From assembly GCF_023702065.1 (NCBI RefSeq), contig NZ_QFDM01000003.1:1-64000 (forward strand): a DNA stretch of 64,000 nt. Direction: 5' to 3'. The position numbers and the translations under genes are program-made. The notes under the pieces were generated by a model. That model was not told where the DNA came from. It worked only from the letters and a program-made list of their open reading frames with translations, and made no database searches. Source of the DNA: Methanoculleus oceani (GTDB lineage: Archaea; Halobacteriota; Methanomicrobia; Methanomicrobiales; Methanoculleaceae). Below are positions 8,177 through 17,122 of the stretch, piece after piece. Every line of letters begins with the position of its first letter. Position 1 is the stretch's first letter.

Positions 8177-10285
8177 TCACTCCACGATGAACTCGCCGTT
8201 CATGTCGGGGTGGACATCGCACTGGAAGTAGTAGGTCCCGGGTTCGGACGGTGCCGTGAAGGTGTAGGTGATCTCGGCAGGCCCGTCGATGACCTCGCCC
8301 ACGAAGATCTGCTCCGCCCGGAGGGGGCTGTCGTAGACCGCAACATTGTGGGGGACGCCGTCGTCCTGGTTGTCAAAGACCATCGTCACCTCCGCCCCCG
8401 CCGGCACCGTGATCGTGCTCGTGTCGAACGCGAGGTTATCGGCGGCGATGTTCACCGTCGTCGCGGCACCGGCCGCCGTCGGGGTCGGGGTCATGTTCAT
8501 GGTCTGGTTTCCGACCGGGGGAACAACCACAGGGGTCTCGTTCCCGGTCGCTGTCGGGGTCTCGTTCCCGGTCGCTGTCGGGGTCTCGTTCCCGGTCATC
8601 GTCGGCGTGGTGCTGACATTGGTGGGCGGCACGACCCTCCAGACCCTGCCGGTGCTGGTGGAGTTATCGGGTCCTCCCACATCGTTCGTCAGCACATAGA
8701 GGTCACGTTCGGCATCCTCGCCGAACCCGCGCAGGAACATGCCCAGGGTCTCGTTCTCGCCGGAGGTGATGTTCAGCGTCTGGACCTCCCACATGGCGTT
8801 CGCCTCAGGGGTCAGGTTCGCGGCGGACTGCGGTGCGGCCCATCCCGCCGGGGGTGTGGCGGCGAGGAGAGTGCCGTTGCCCACCGTCCGGCTGTCGCTC
8901 CAGTAGCCGAAGACGTACCTGCCCTCGAGATCCGGAACGGCGGTCCCGCGGTAGACGTTCCCGCCGACGACGACAATGCCGAGGTCACGGCCGCCCTCGA
9001 AGATGGGGCCGATCAGCGGCTCGTCCAGGTAGCCGGTGGTGTTGCAGGACTCCGGCGGGGCCGTGGTGGCGTTCGGGTCGAAGCAGTGCGTGCCCTCGCG
9101 GATGTTCCAGCCGTAGTTGCCGCCGTTGTAGACGACGTCCACCTCCTCAAAGAGGTTCTGGCCCGCGTCGGCGACGAAGAGCGCGTTGTTGCCGCCGGAG
9201 TCAAAGGACATGTAGGCCGGGTTCCGGAACCCGTAGGCGTAGATCTCGGGTGGGACGGATTCGTAGGCGTAGGTGTCGAGGATCTCGGTCTGGTTCTCAG
9301 CAAACGGGTTGTCGGCGGGTATGCCGTAGAGGCTGCCTGCAAACGTCGTCCACGTCGGATCAGGCGGGTTTGCGGTCCGGTTGACGCTCATGTTCTCCGT
9401 CTGGTTCATCATCGTCACATTCTGCGGGATCGTTACGTTCCCGTCGGTGACGTTCTCCACGTCGATCCGGAGCATCTTGCCGTAGATCTTCGTGAGGTCC
9501 TGGGCGTTCCCGATACCGGGGGTGTGGCCGTTCCCGACGTCGTTCGCCCTCCCGGCATCCCCGAGCGAGATGTAGAGGAAGCCGTCGGCGGGGCTGAAGG
9601 CGAGCTGGCCGCCGTTGTGGTTATGGTAGGGCTTGTCGATGTACATCAGCACCCTCTCGGAGGTTGCGTTCACCCGGTTTTGGTCTTCGGGGTCGACCTG
9701 GAACTCGGAGATGTGGTTCGTGCAGTTCCAGTCCTCGGGAGCCTCCGGCCTTAAGGGTGCGCTGTAGAAGGCGTAGACCTTGCCGTTCTCCGAGAAGTTC
9801 GGGTGGAACGCGATCGAGAGCAGGCCCCGCTCGTCGTAGGTCGGGTTGAGGTCGACCATCTTATCCCGGAGGTCCAGGAACGGCTCGGGGAGCGTGGTCC
9901 CGTTCGCGTCGACGACCTGCACCACGCCAATCTGGTCCACGACGAAGAGCCGTCCGGTCCCGTCGTCGGGCGCCGTGATCGCAAGCGGCGAGGTGAAGTT
10001 CTCCGCGACGAGTTCAAGGCCGATCTCGGTCGTGACGTTCGGGGCGGCCGTCAGGTTCGTCCGGGACGTGTTGCCCTGGAGTTCCGCGGCAAGCAGGGAC
10101 CCGGCGTTCGTGAGGTCCGTTGCGTTGCCGCTCATGTTCTGCGCAGATGCGCCTTCTATACCGGTCGTCTGGTTTGAACTCTCATTGATGTTACTGACGT
10201 TGCTCGATCCCACCTGCGCTGCACCCGCACCCGCGATGAGTGCGAGGATCAGGAGGGATGCTATGACAGGGGTAACTTTTGTCAT
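8177..10285 (-). CDS. Exported PQQ-type sugar dehydrogenase-like propeller fused to a blue-copper (cupredoxin) domain
   Basis: Start 10285 gives 'MTKVTPVIASLLILALIAGAGA', a signal peptide. Residues about 90-520 form the glucose/sorbosone dehydrogenase propeller: 'LFVVDQIGVVQVV', 'ERGLLSIAFHPNF', 'HNHNGGQLAFSPADGFLYISLGDAG' and 'YAYGFRNPAYMSFD' are family signatures. A stalk of 'GNETPTAT' repeats, each with an N-glycosylation sequon, leads to a cupredoxin domain. Its type 1 copper ligands are visible as His in 'PHNVAVY' and Cys/His/Met in 'QCDVHPDMNGEF'. The arrangement suggests sugar or aldehyde oxidation outside the membrane with electrons passed to copper. Whether PQQ is available to this organism is unknown; no PQQ synthesis gene is in the window. 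Confidence 0.8.
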   Translation of the reverse strand: MTKVTPVIASLLILALIAGAGAAQVGSSNVSNINESSNQTTGIEGASAQNMSGNATDLTNAGSLLAAELQGNTSRTNLTAAPNVTTEIGLELVAENFTSPLAITAPDDGTGRLFVVDQIGVVQVVDANGTTLPEPFLDLRDKMVDLNPTYDERGLLSIAFHPNFSENGKVYAFYSAPLRPEAPEDWNCTNHISEFQVDPEDQNRVNATSERVLMYIDKPYHNHNGGQLAFSPADGFLYISLGDAGRANDVGNGHTPGIGNAQDLTKIYGKMLRIDVENVTDGNVTIPQNVTMMNQTENMSVNRTANPPDPTWTTFAGSLYGIPADNPFAENQTEILDTYAYESVPPEIYAYGFRNPAYMSFDSGGNNALFVADAGQNLFEEVDVVYNGGNYGWNIREGTHCFDPNATTAPPESCNTTGYLDEPLIGPIFEGGRDLGIVVVGGNVYRGTAVPDLEGRYVFGYWSDSRTVGNGTLLAATPPAGWAAPQSAANLTPEANAMWEVQTLNITSGENETLGMFLRGFGEDAERDLYVLTNDVGGPDNSTSTGRVWRVVPPTNVSTTPTMTGNETPTATGNETPTATGNETPVVVPPVGNQTMNMTPTPTAAGAATTVNIAADNLAFDTSTITVPAGAEVTMVFDNQDDGVPHNVAVYDSPLRAEQIFVGEVIDGPAEITYTFTAPSEPGTYYFQCDVHPDMNGEFIVE

Positions 10286-10443
10286 GCGAGGCAGGACAGG
10301 GTATCCGGCTTGATAAGTGTTGCGCCGGATCGACCGGCCGTACCCCGGGTCCACGGTTCAGGCGGGACCCTCATCAACACGATCCCTTCAGAAGAGGAGA
10401 GGAAGAGAGATCCGGGGGATCTCTCGTTGATGGCGGGTGCCGG

Positions 10444-11007
10444 TCACTCCACGATGAAGTCGCCGGTCATCTGCTGGGGGTGGACGTCGCACCGGAAGAA
10501 GTAGGTGCCGGGCTCTTCCGGCGCCGTGAAAGTGTAGGTGGTCGTCTCCGGGCCGGTGATGGTCTCGCCCACGAAGATCTCCTCGGTCGCGGAAGAGTCC
10601 GTGTAGACCGCAACATTGTGGAGGATGCCATCGTCCTGGTTGTCGAAGACCATCGTCACCTCCGCCCCCGCCGGCACCGTGATCGTGCTCGTGTCAAACG
10701 CCATGTTATCGGCGACGATATCGACTGTCGCGACCTCTCCGCCCGCTGCGGTCGTTGCTGCCGTTGTCACGCCCGTTGTCTCTGTGGCTGCCGGGGTTTC
10801 GGTCCCGGTCGGTGTTCCGGTCTCGAGTGGCGTCTCGGTCATCATCGGGGTCTCGGTCTCGAGCGGGGTCTGGGTCTCGGTCGGGGTTGTTATCGTCTCC
10901 GTGGGGGTCGGCTGGGTGCCGTCTCCACCCGGCGCGGTGCATCCCGCGACCAGCATGCCGGCGCTCACGATGAGGAGCGCCATAAGAAGGACTGCATTGG
11001 GCCTCAT
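10444..11007 (-). CDS. Lipoprotein with a C-terminal blue-copper (cupredoxin) domain
   Basis: Start 11007 gives 'MRPNAVLLMALLIVSAGMLVAGC', a lipoprotein signal with the modified Cys at about residue 23. A Thr/Glu/Pro stalk of 'TETPxE' units follows, then an about 92-aa cupredoxin. The copper ligands are visible as His in 'LHNVAVY' and Cys/His/Met in 'RCDVHPQQMTGDF'. Compared with the two neighbouring copies there is one extra residue between His and Met. The protein would be a membrane-tethered single-electron carrier, a plausible acceptor for the two flanking propeller enzymes. Its stalk and signal are shared with 7730-7981. Confidence 0.82.
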   Translation of the reverse strand: MRPNAVLLMALLIVSAGMLVAGCTAPGGDGTQPTPTETITTPTETQTPLETETPMMTETPLETGTPTGTETPAATETTGVTTAATTAAGGEVATVDIVADNMAFDTSTITVPAGAEVTMVFDNQDDGILHNVAVYTDSSATEEIFVGETITGPETTTYTFTAPEEPGTYFFRCDVHPQQMTGDFIVE

Positions 11008-11123
11008 GAGAGAGGCGATCCCGTACATGCTATTTATAATTATCCGCGCGGAGAGGTCCGCACAGGAGAAAGGGGTGGGAGGAGCGGGACAATCCCGCTC
11101 CCCGCACGCCGGTGCGTTCCGGA

Positions 11124-13220
11124 TCACTCCACGATGAAATCGCCGTTCATGGAGGGATGGACGTCGCACTGGAAGTAGTAGGTCCCGGGCTCTTCAGGAG
11201 CGGGGAAGGTGTAGGTGATCTCGGCGGGCCCGGTGATGATCTCGCCCACGAAGATCTGCTCCGCCCGGAGGGGACTGTCGTAGACCGCGACGTTGTGGGG
11301 GATGCCGCCGTCCTGGTTGTCGAAGACCATCGTCACGTTCGCCCCCGCCGGCACCGTGATCGTGCTCGTGTCGAACGCGAGGTTATCGGCGGAGATGTTC
11401 ACCGTCGTCTCGTTCCCGGGTACCGTCGGGGCCGGAGTCACGTTCACGGTTGCTGTCGGGGTCACGTTGACCGTCGGGGTCGGTGTCATGTTCACGGTTG
11501 GCGTCGGCGTGACGTTCATCGTCGGGGTCACGTTCCCGGCCGGGGGCAGGATAGTCGGGGTCACGTTCACTGTCGGGGTTGGGGTCACGTTCCCCATCCC
11601 GCCGGGACGGAGCGCAATGACCTGGGCCATCTCCCCGACGCCGCAGGGCCAGACGATGGTGTCGTTCGCAACCGCAGGCCAGGCGTTGATGCCCGCAGGA
11701 GCGGTGAAACTCCAGACCTCTTCACCGGTCGTCGTGTCGAATGCGTAGATCGTCCCGTTGAAGGTCGCCGTGAAGACCAGGTCGTTGACGACCGTCGCAC
11801 CGCCCACGTTGATGGAGTCAAGTTTCTGATCCCAGAGGATCTTGCCGGAATAGGCCTCAACGGCCACAAGCCCGCCCGTCCCCTCGGGGACCGGCTGGAT
11901 CTCAGCCTGGGGCAGGCCCTCGACGCCCAGGGAGAGCGAACTTGTCGGCGACCAGATGGTGTAGAGGTCGACGTAGGGCACGTAGACCGTGCCGTTCGCG
12001 TAGGCCATCGGGGTCTCGACCCCGCCGAGCGCTCCCGGATAGACCGTGGTGTTGCCGGGCGGCAGCGCCGCAAGCTGGTCGTTCTCGTGCCTGCCCACGA
12101 CGGCGATCCAGAGGATGGCTCCGGTGTCGCGGTTGAAGGCATACACCCTCCCCATCTTCCCGGCGCTGATCACGACGTTCTGGTCCTCTCCGCTGACGTT
12201 GGCGCTGGTGAGGATCGGCGAGATCTGGAGATCGTGGTCGAAGAGGTCGTGCGGAAGCACCTGGGTGAACCAGACCATATCCCCGGTCGCATGGTCGAGC
12301 GCCATCATGGTGTTCGTGTAGAGGTTCGGGCCGGGCCGGCTTGCGGCGTTCGGGAACTCAGGAGTCCCCGCGAAGGGTGCCGGGTTCGCTATGGGCCAGT
12401 AGGTGATGCCCGTTTCCGTATCCACCGCCGGGGTGTACCAGACACCGCCGCCGCTGTTGACGTCGGGGTTGCCCCAGATGTTCACCGGGTCGTCGACCGT
12501 GCTGAAGTTCCACGCGATCTCGCCGGTCTCCTGGTCGAGGGCATAGATGTACCCGACGGCGCCGCCCCGGTAGAAGACGTCGCCGCGGCCGGGCACCGTC
12601 GAGGTGTAGACGAGGTTGTCGTAGACCGTGGGCTGGATGTCGATGCCCTCGCCGATGATCACTCCCTCCAGGGGCGTGGTGTTGATGAGCTGCATCGACC
12701 AGAGTTCTTCACCGCTCGATGCGTCCAGCGCCGCGACGGAGAACGGGTCGCTCGTCACGAAGACCTTGCCCCACCCGACCGCCGGCCCGTTCGGCCCGGT
12801 CACGGTGGTGTTGTTGTAGATCTTCTCCCACTTCACCGAACCGTCGGCGAGGTTCAGGGCGTAGGTGTCGGCGTAGAGGTCCTGGAAGTAAACGGTGTCC
12901 CCCATGATGATGGGGTTGCTGCTCGCGCCGCCGAAGATGCCGGTGGCGTTGATCTCGAACGTCCAGGCGATCGCCAGATCGTTTACATTGTCCTTATTAA
13001 TCGATACGTCGGTCGTTGCGCGTGTATTCTCGTAGTCTCTGTTCGGAAGCGGCCAGTCGGCCGTATACTGCATGATCTCCGGCGGGACTCCCTCCGCCGC
13101 CTGAAGGTCAGTTGTTTCGTTGCTCATGTCGCTCGCGTTCTCTTCCTGGGCGACCGCCCCGGAAAAGAGCATTAGGCACCCTAGAAGGGTGATGATCAGG
13201 AGCCTTGACAATCTCTGCAT
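11124..13220 (-). CDS. Exported PQQ alcohol dehydrogenase-like propeller fused to a blue-copper domain
   Basis: Start 13220 (MQRLSRLLIITLLGCLMLFSGAVA) gives a signal peptide. The next about 500 residues are a quinoprotein propeller: 'DWPLPNRDYENTRAT' is the classic entry motif, followed by repeated 'G.ixWxf' tryptophan-docking units such as 'TGEIAWNFS', 'DGSVKWEKI' and 'TGEEVWSFTAP'. A stalk of 'NVTPTPTV' units connects to a cupredoxin that is almost identical to that of 8177-10285 ('PHNVAVYDSPLRAEQIFVGE', 'QCDVHPSMNGDF'). It probably oxidises a small extracellular substrate; no catalytic specificity can be read. Large quinoproteins are unexpected in a strict anaerobe. Confidence 0.8.
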   Translation of the reverse strand: MQRLSRLLIITLLGCLMLFSGAVAQEENASDMSNETTDLQAAEGVPPEIMQYTADWPLPNRDYENTRATTDVSINKDNVNDLAIAWTFEINATGIFGGASSNPIIMGDTVYFQDLYADTYALNLADGSVKWEKIYNNTTVTGPNGPAVGWGKVFVTSDPFSVAALDASSGEELWSMQLINTTPLEGVIIGEGIDIQPTVYDNLVYTSTVPGRGDVFYRGGAVGYIYALDQETGEIAWNFSTVDDPVNIWGNPDVNSGGGVWYTPAVDTETGITYWPIANPAPFAGTPEFPNAASRPGPNLYTNTMMALDHATGDMVWFTQVLPHDLFDHDLQISPILTSANVSGEDQNVVISAGKMGRVYAFNRDTGAILWIAVVGRHENDQLAALPPGNTTVYPGALGGVETPMAYANGTVYVPYVDLYTIWSPTSSLSLGVEGLPQAEIQPVPEGTGGLVAVEAYSGKILWDQKLDSINVGGATVVNDLVFTATFNGTIYAFDTTTGEEVWSFTAPAGINAWPAVANDTIVWPCGVGEMAQVIALRPGGMGNVTPTPTVNVTPTILPPAGNVTPTMNVTPTPTVNMTPTPTVNVTPTATVNVTPAPTVPGNETTVNISADNLAFDTSTITVPAGANVTMVFDNQDGGIPHNVAVYDSPLRAEQIFVGEIITGPAEITYTFPAPEEPGTYYFQCDVHPSMNGDFIVE

Positions 13221-13239
13221 ACGGGGCAGGAATGAGAAA

Positions 13240-13252
13240 GCCACGTTATATA
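13240..13252 (-). promoter_or_regulatory. TATA box for the quinoprotein/cupredoxin gene
   Basis: Read on the minus strand, GGTATATAACG lies about 20-30 nt before the ATG at 13220, so the mRNA leader would be very short or absent. The later genes of the run (to 7730) are separated by 110-195 nt and could have their own promoters. Confidence 0.5.
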
Positions 13253-13369
13253 CCTTTCGCAAAGGAGCCCATTCCTCCCCAAAAAAACCCGGTTTCTGAA
13301 ACAACTTCCGACACGGGCCCGGCTCAGTCGGGGGACAGGGTTAAGTGAGGGGGCGCCGTATCCCCGCCC

Positions 13370-13714
13370 ATGATTCGCACGAAACGGATCTACGCGGAGC
13401 CCTCGGAGGACGACGGGGCCCGGGTCCTCGTCGACCGGCTCTGGCCGCGAGGTGTCTCGAAGGAAGAGGCGAGACTCGACCGGTGGGAGAAGGACCTTGC
13501 GCCGGGCAATGAACTGCGCCGGTGGTTCGGGCACGACCCGGCGAAGTGGGAGGAGTTTCTCCGGCGCTACCGGGCCGAACTCGAGGGTAAGGAGGAGGCG
13601 CTCGACCGGCTCCGGCAGGAGGCGAACGATGCGACCGTCACGCTCCTCTACGCCGCGAAGGACGAGGAACAGAACAACGCCGTGGCGCTGAAGCGGTATA
13701 TCGAAGAGAGGTAG
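13370..13714 (+). CDS. DUF488-family protein
   Basis: The 114-aa protein starts 'MIRTKRIYAEPSEDDGARVLVDRLWPRGVSKEEARLDRW', the standard opening of short DUF488 proteins, and contains 'FGHDPAKWEEFLRRY' and 'VTLLYAAKDEEQNNAVALKRYI', both typical. Length is normal for the family. The function is unknown; the fold may bind nucleic acid or phosphate. It lies 47 bp before the cooS-like gene on the same strand, but nothing ties the two functionally. Confidence 0.88.
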   Translation: MIRTKRIYAEPSEDDGARVLVDRLWPRGVSKEEARLDRWEKDLAPGNELRRWFGHDPAKWEEFLRRYRAELEGKEEALDRLRQEANDATVTLLYAAKDEEQNNAVALKRYIEER

Positions 13715-13761
13715 GCCCCGGTGCCGACACCTACTTATGGTTGTGGGAGAGGTCACTCCCC

Positions 13762-15672
13762 ATGTCCATGGAGAACGACAGGATATCCTACCACGATTCG
13801 GTAAGGACCGTCTACGAGCGGCTCAAAGCGGACGGCATGTCCAATGTCTGGGACCGCTACGAGGCCCAGGGGCTCGGGACCGACCCCGACCGGCGGTGCG
13901 CCTTCTGCCAGGCAGGCGCACGGTGCGACTTCTGCTCGAACGGCCCCTGCCGGGCCGACGCCAGCCGGAACCACCGGGGAGTCTGCGGGATCAACGCCGA
14001 CGGCATGGCGATGCGGATGATGCTTCTGCGAAACGTCATGGGAGCGTCGAACTACCACTTCCACGCCCAGCAGGCTGTCCGGACCCTCCGGGCAACCGCG
14101 GAAGGCAAAACCCCCTTCTCCATCGCGGAGCCGGAGAAACTCCGGACGTTTGCAGGACGGCTCGGGATCGATACCGGCGGGAGCGACGCGGAGGTCGCCC
14201 TCCGGCTCTGCGACTTCGTGGAAGAGGACTTCCACCGGTTCACCCATGAGCCGAGCCGGATCGTGGAGCGGCTCGCCCCCCCGGAGCGAAAAGAGGTCTG
14301 GAAACGGCTCAAACTCTTCCCGGGCGGGATCTACGGGGAGACGATCGTCGATACCGCCTCCACCCTCACGAACGTCGACGGGTGGTTCGCGAGCCACGCC
14401 ATGCGGGCGATGCGCCTCGGCGTCGCGATGGCCTACCAGAGCCAGATCGTGCTTGAGTACATCCAGGACATCCTCTACGGCATTCCCCGGCCGCACCCCA
14501 TGCGGGTCGACCTCGGGGTGCTCGACCCCGACTACGTCAACGTCCTCCCGAACGGCCACGAACCCTTCCTCGGGTTCGCCCTCATCGACCTCGCCCGCAC
14601 CGACGAGTGGCAGGAGAAGGCAAAGGAGGCGGGGGCAAAGGGCCTCAGGATCATCGCCAACATCGAGACCGGACAGGAACTGATCCAGAGGAGAGAGATG
14701 GACGACGTCTTCTACGGCTACACGGGCAACTGGATCATGCAGGAGGCGGTCCTCGCCACCGGGGCGGTGGACGTCTTTGCCGCCGATATGAACTGCTCGC
14801 TCCCGCTCGACCCGCTCTACGCCGAGAAGTACCGCTTCAAACTGATCCCGGTCAGCGAGGTCGTGGTCTTCGAGGGCGGGACGGAGAGGCTCGACTACGT
14901 CCCGGAGGAGGCAAAGGAGCAGGCGGCGGCCCTCCTCGAGATGGGGATCGAGAACTTCAAGGAGCGGCATACCACGATCGACGCGATCCGCGGCCTTCCC
15001 GTGCGGGAAGCGGTCGTCGGGTTCGCCCCCGAGAGCATCGTCGCAGCGCTCGGGGGGAGTCTCGACCCGCTGCTTTCCGCCGTCAAGGACGGGACCATCC
15101 GGGGTATCGTCGGGCTCGTCTCCTGCACCACCCTCCGGGACTACGGGCAGGACGTCCACACCGTCGCGGTCGCGGAGAACCTGATCGCCCGTGACATCCT
15201 GGTCCTCGGGATGGGGTGCGGGGTTGCGGGCCTCCAGGTCGCCGGGCTCTGCTCCCCGGAGGCGAAGGAGAAGGCCGGGCCGGGGCTGAAGGGGCTCTGC
15301 ACGGCGCTCGGGGTGCCGCCGGTGCTCGGATTCGGGACCTGCACCGATACCGGCAGGTGCGCCGACCTCCTCCTCTCGGTCTCCGACGCTCTCGGCGGCG
15401 TCCCCCTCCCGGACCTTCCGGTCGCCGTCGCCGCCCCGGAGTACATGGAGCAGAAGGCGACGGTCGACGCACTCTTCGCGCTCGCGCTCGGGCTCTACAC
15501 CTACGTCAACCCGGTCCCGACCGTGACCGGCGGGCCGGACCTCGTCAAACTCCTCACCGAGGACCTTCCCGGCATCACCGGCGGGGTGCTCCACGTCGAG
15601 ACGGACGCCACCGCGGCGGCGGAGGGGATACTTGCGCACATCGAGGCGAAGCGGACGAAGCTGGGGATATAG
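13762..15672 (+). CDS. cooS: Anaerobic CO dehydrogenase (CooS)-like protein with an altered C-cluster site
   Basis: The 636-aa product aligns by eye with CooS over its length; the start is set by GGAGAGG nine bases upstream. B-cluster cysteines are present (Cys55, 58, 63, 75 in 'CDFCSNGPC...GVC'). Most C-cluster ligands are present: His266 (NGHEP), Cys345 (DMNCSLP), Cys455 (VSCTT), Cys486 (GMGCGVAG) and Cys527 (GTCTDT), plus Lys565 (EYMEQK). The ligand equivalent to Cys295 of Carboxydothermus CODH-II, normally in a 'CCTxNE' motif, is replaced by 'IETGQE' (Ile301-Glu302). The D-cluster motif is Cys46-x2-Cys49, and the proton-tunnel His run is reduced to 'HFH'. No cooF or cooC gene is adjacent. 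It may catalyse another reaction or hold a different cluster. Confidence 0.85.
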   Translation: MSMENDRISYHDSVRTVYERLKADGMSNVWDRYEAQGLGTDPDRRCAFCQAGARCDFCSNGPCRADASRNHRGVCGINADGMAMRMMLLRNVMGASNYHFHAQQAVRTLRATAEGKTPFSIAEPEKLRTFAGRLGIDTGGSDAEVALRLCDFVEEDFHRFTHEPSRIVERLAPPERKEVWKRLKLFPGGIYGETIVDTASTLTNVDGWFASHAMRAMRLGVAMAYQSQIVLEYIQDILYGIPRPHPMRVDLGVLDPDYVNVLPNGHEPFLGFALIDLARTDEWQEKAKEAGAKGLRIIANIETGQELIQRREMDDVFYGYTGNWIMQEAVLATGAVDVFAADMNCSLPLDPLYAEKYRFKLIPVSEVVVFEGGTERLDYVPEEAKEQAAALLEMGIENFKERHTTIDAIRGLPVREAVVGFAPESIVAALGGSLDPLLSAVKDGTIRGIVGLVSCTTLRDYGQDVHTVAVAENLIARDILVLGMGCGVAGLQVAGLCSPEAKEKAGPGLKGLCTALGVPPVLGFGTCTDTGRCADLLLSVSDALGGVPLPDLPVAVAAPEYMEQKATVDALFALALGLYTYVNPVPTVTGGPDLVKLLTEDLPGITGGVLHVETDATAAAEGILAHIEAKRTKLGI

Positions 15673-15813
15673 GCAACGTATGCCCTCTTTTTTGCTGCAC
15701 GCAATCACCTGAACCCACGCCGGGCGGTGCGAGCGGCTGCCGGACCGGCCGTGCATGAGAAGAGCGGCGCGCAACAGAAAGCGTTTAAGGCATGACGGCC
15801 GACAGTAACCTGA

Positions 15814-16329
15814 ATGGGCTCCGGAAGCCGGACAGGAGCGGATTTTCTCCTGATCAATCTTCTCCTCCTCGTTCTCACCCAGCCCGGCGCACTCGTCCTG
15901 GCCGGATTCGATCCGCCGTTCGGCCTGACGGTGAACGCCACCATGTGGATGGCCGCGTTCGTCGGCGCCTCCCCCCTCGCCTTCCTGTATCTCCTCGTCA
16001 GGAGCGAATCCCTCGGCAGGCGGTTCCTCTGGGGAGTGGCGGCCTACATCGCTCTGATACTCACCGTCGCCTATGCGTCGTACCTCCTGCAGCAGCCTCT
16101 CTTTGAAGGGTTCAGGGCGCCGGGCTACGAACAGACCTTCCCGGTCTTCCTTGTCGCCTCCGTGCTGACCGCCGTCATCTCCTTAACACTCCTGCCGGTC
16201 GGGGTTCTTGCCTACGCCGGAAGCCCCGAAAACCTCCCCCTGCTCGTCGTGAACGTCGCGCTTCTCGCGGCGGCCGTGCTACTCTGGCGCCTGCGCTCGC
16301 GGAGTGAGGGGCCGTACGGGAGTCCCTGA
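15814..16329 (+). CDS. Predicted membrane protein, four or five helices
   Basis: The 171-aa protein has hydrophobic segments near residues 11-31, 44-63, 69-90, 110-132 and 140-160 and ends in a short Arg-rich tail, so the C terminus is probably cytoplasmic. No family motif is recognised. It is a single-gene unit 140 bp after cooS; GTTTAAGG at about 15782 may be part of its promoter. It could be an accessory membrane protein of unknown role. Confidence 0.6.
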   Translation: MGSGSRTGADFLLINLLLLVLTQPGALVLAGFDPPFGLTVNATMWMAAFVGASPLAFLYLLVRSESLGRRFLWGVAAYIALILTVAYASYLLQQPLFEGFRAPGYEQTFPVFLVASVLTAVISLTLLPVGVLAYAGSPENLPLLVVNVALLAAAVLLWRLRSRSEGPYGSP

Positions 16330-16430
16330 GCGGGTGTACCTCGCAGGGTGACACCACACTTTTCCCTCCCGGCGGCGATGGCTGCATTGTATCCGGCGCA
16401 TCGGAGCCTGCCGGAGAAGCGAGAGATATC

Positions 16431-17117
16431 ATGGAAAACGGACCCAGGGGAGCAATCCTCCAGAGAGACGGCGCGTCATACGCGATCGTGCCGAGAACGC
16501 CCGCAGGAATCGTCAGCCCGGAGCACCTGAAGAGCATCATCAAGGTCGTCAGGCGCTACGACATTCCCGTCATCAAGATGACGTCGGGGCAGCGAATGGT
16601 GCTCGTGGGCATCAAAGAAGAGGACATCGAGAGCATCTGGAACGAACTCGGGATGACCGTGGGCCAGGCGACCGCGCCCTGCGTCCATTACGTCCAGGCA
16701 TGCCCGGGGACGGTGACCTGCAAGTACGGCAAGCAGGACTCCCTGGGCCTCGGGCTCGAGGTCGAGGAACTCTACCAGGAGATGGACCTGCCGGCAAAAC
16801 TCAAGATGGGGATCTCCGGGTGCCCCCGGTGCTGCGGCGAGAGTTACCTCCGGGATATCGGCATCGTCGGAAACGCGAAAGGCTGGACGGTCGTCTTCGG
16901 GGGCAACTCCGGCGGCCGCCCCCGGATCGGCGATCTTGCCGCAAAGGATCTCACCAGAGAGGAGGCGCTCGACCTGGTCCGCCGGCTGCTCGAGTACTAC
17001 CGCGAGAACGCCAGACCGGGAGAGCGGACCGCACGGTTCGTCGAGCGGGTCGGCTTTGACGCCGTCAAAAAGGACGTCCTGACCTTCGCCCCCTACATAC
17101 CGCTGGATTCTGTCTGA
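16431..17117 (+). CDS. Small siroheme/[4Fe-4S] sulfite-reductase-like protein
   Basis: The 228-aa protein has the N-terminal ferredoxin-like half-domain ('PRTPAGIVSPEHLKSIIKVVRRYDIPVIKMTSGQRMVLVGI') and then the siroheme-[4Fe-4S] ligand set: 'CPGTVTC' (C-x5-C) and 'CPRCC' (C-x3-C). This is the small low-molecular-weight sulfite reductase type common in methanogens (the Fsr/alSir superfamily), without ferredoxin or F420H2 modules. Known relatives reduce sulfite poorly or have unproven substrates, so sulfite or nitrite reduction is only likely. The next gene converges and encodes a TrmB regulator five bases away. Confidence 0.87.
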   Translation: MENGPRGAILQRDGASYAIVPRTPAGIVSPEHLKSIIKVVRRYDIPVIKMTSGQRMVLVGIKEEDIESIWNELGMTVGQATAPCVHYVQACPGTVTCKYGKQDSLGLGLEVEELYQEMDLPAKLKMGISGCPRCCGESYLRDIGIVGNAKGWTVVFGGNSGGRPRIGDLAAKDLTREEALDLVRRLLEYYRENARPGERTARFVERVGFDAVKKDVLTFAPYIPLDSV

Positions 17118-17122
17118 TCCGG

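Noticed and set aside
11112-13175. A 687-aa plus-strand open frame opposite the quinoprotein gene
   Set aside because: It is antisense to a protein with signal peptide, propeller and copper-domain motifs; no motif supports the opposite strand.
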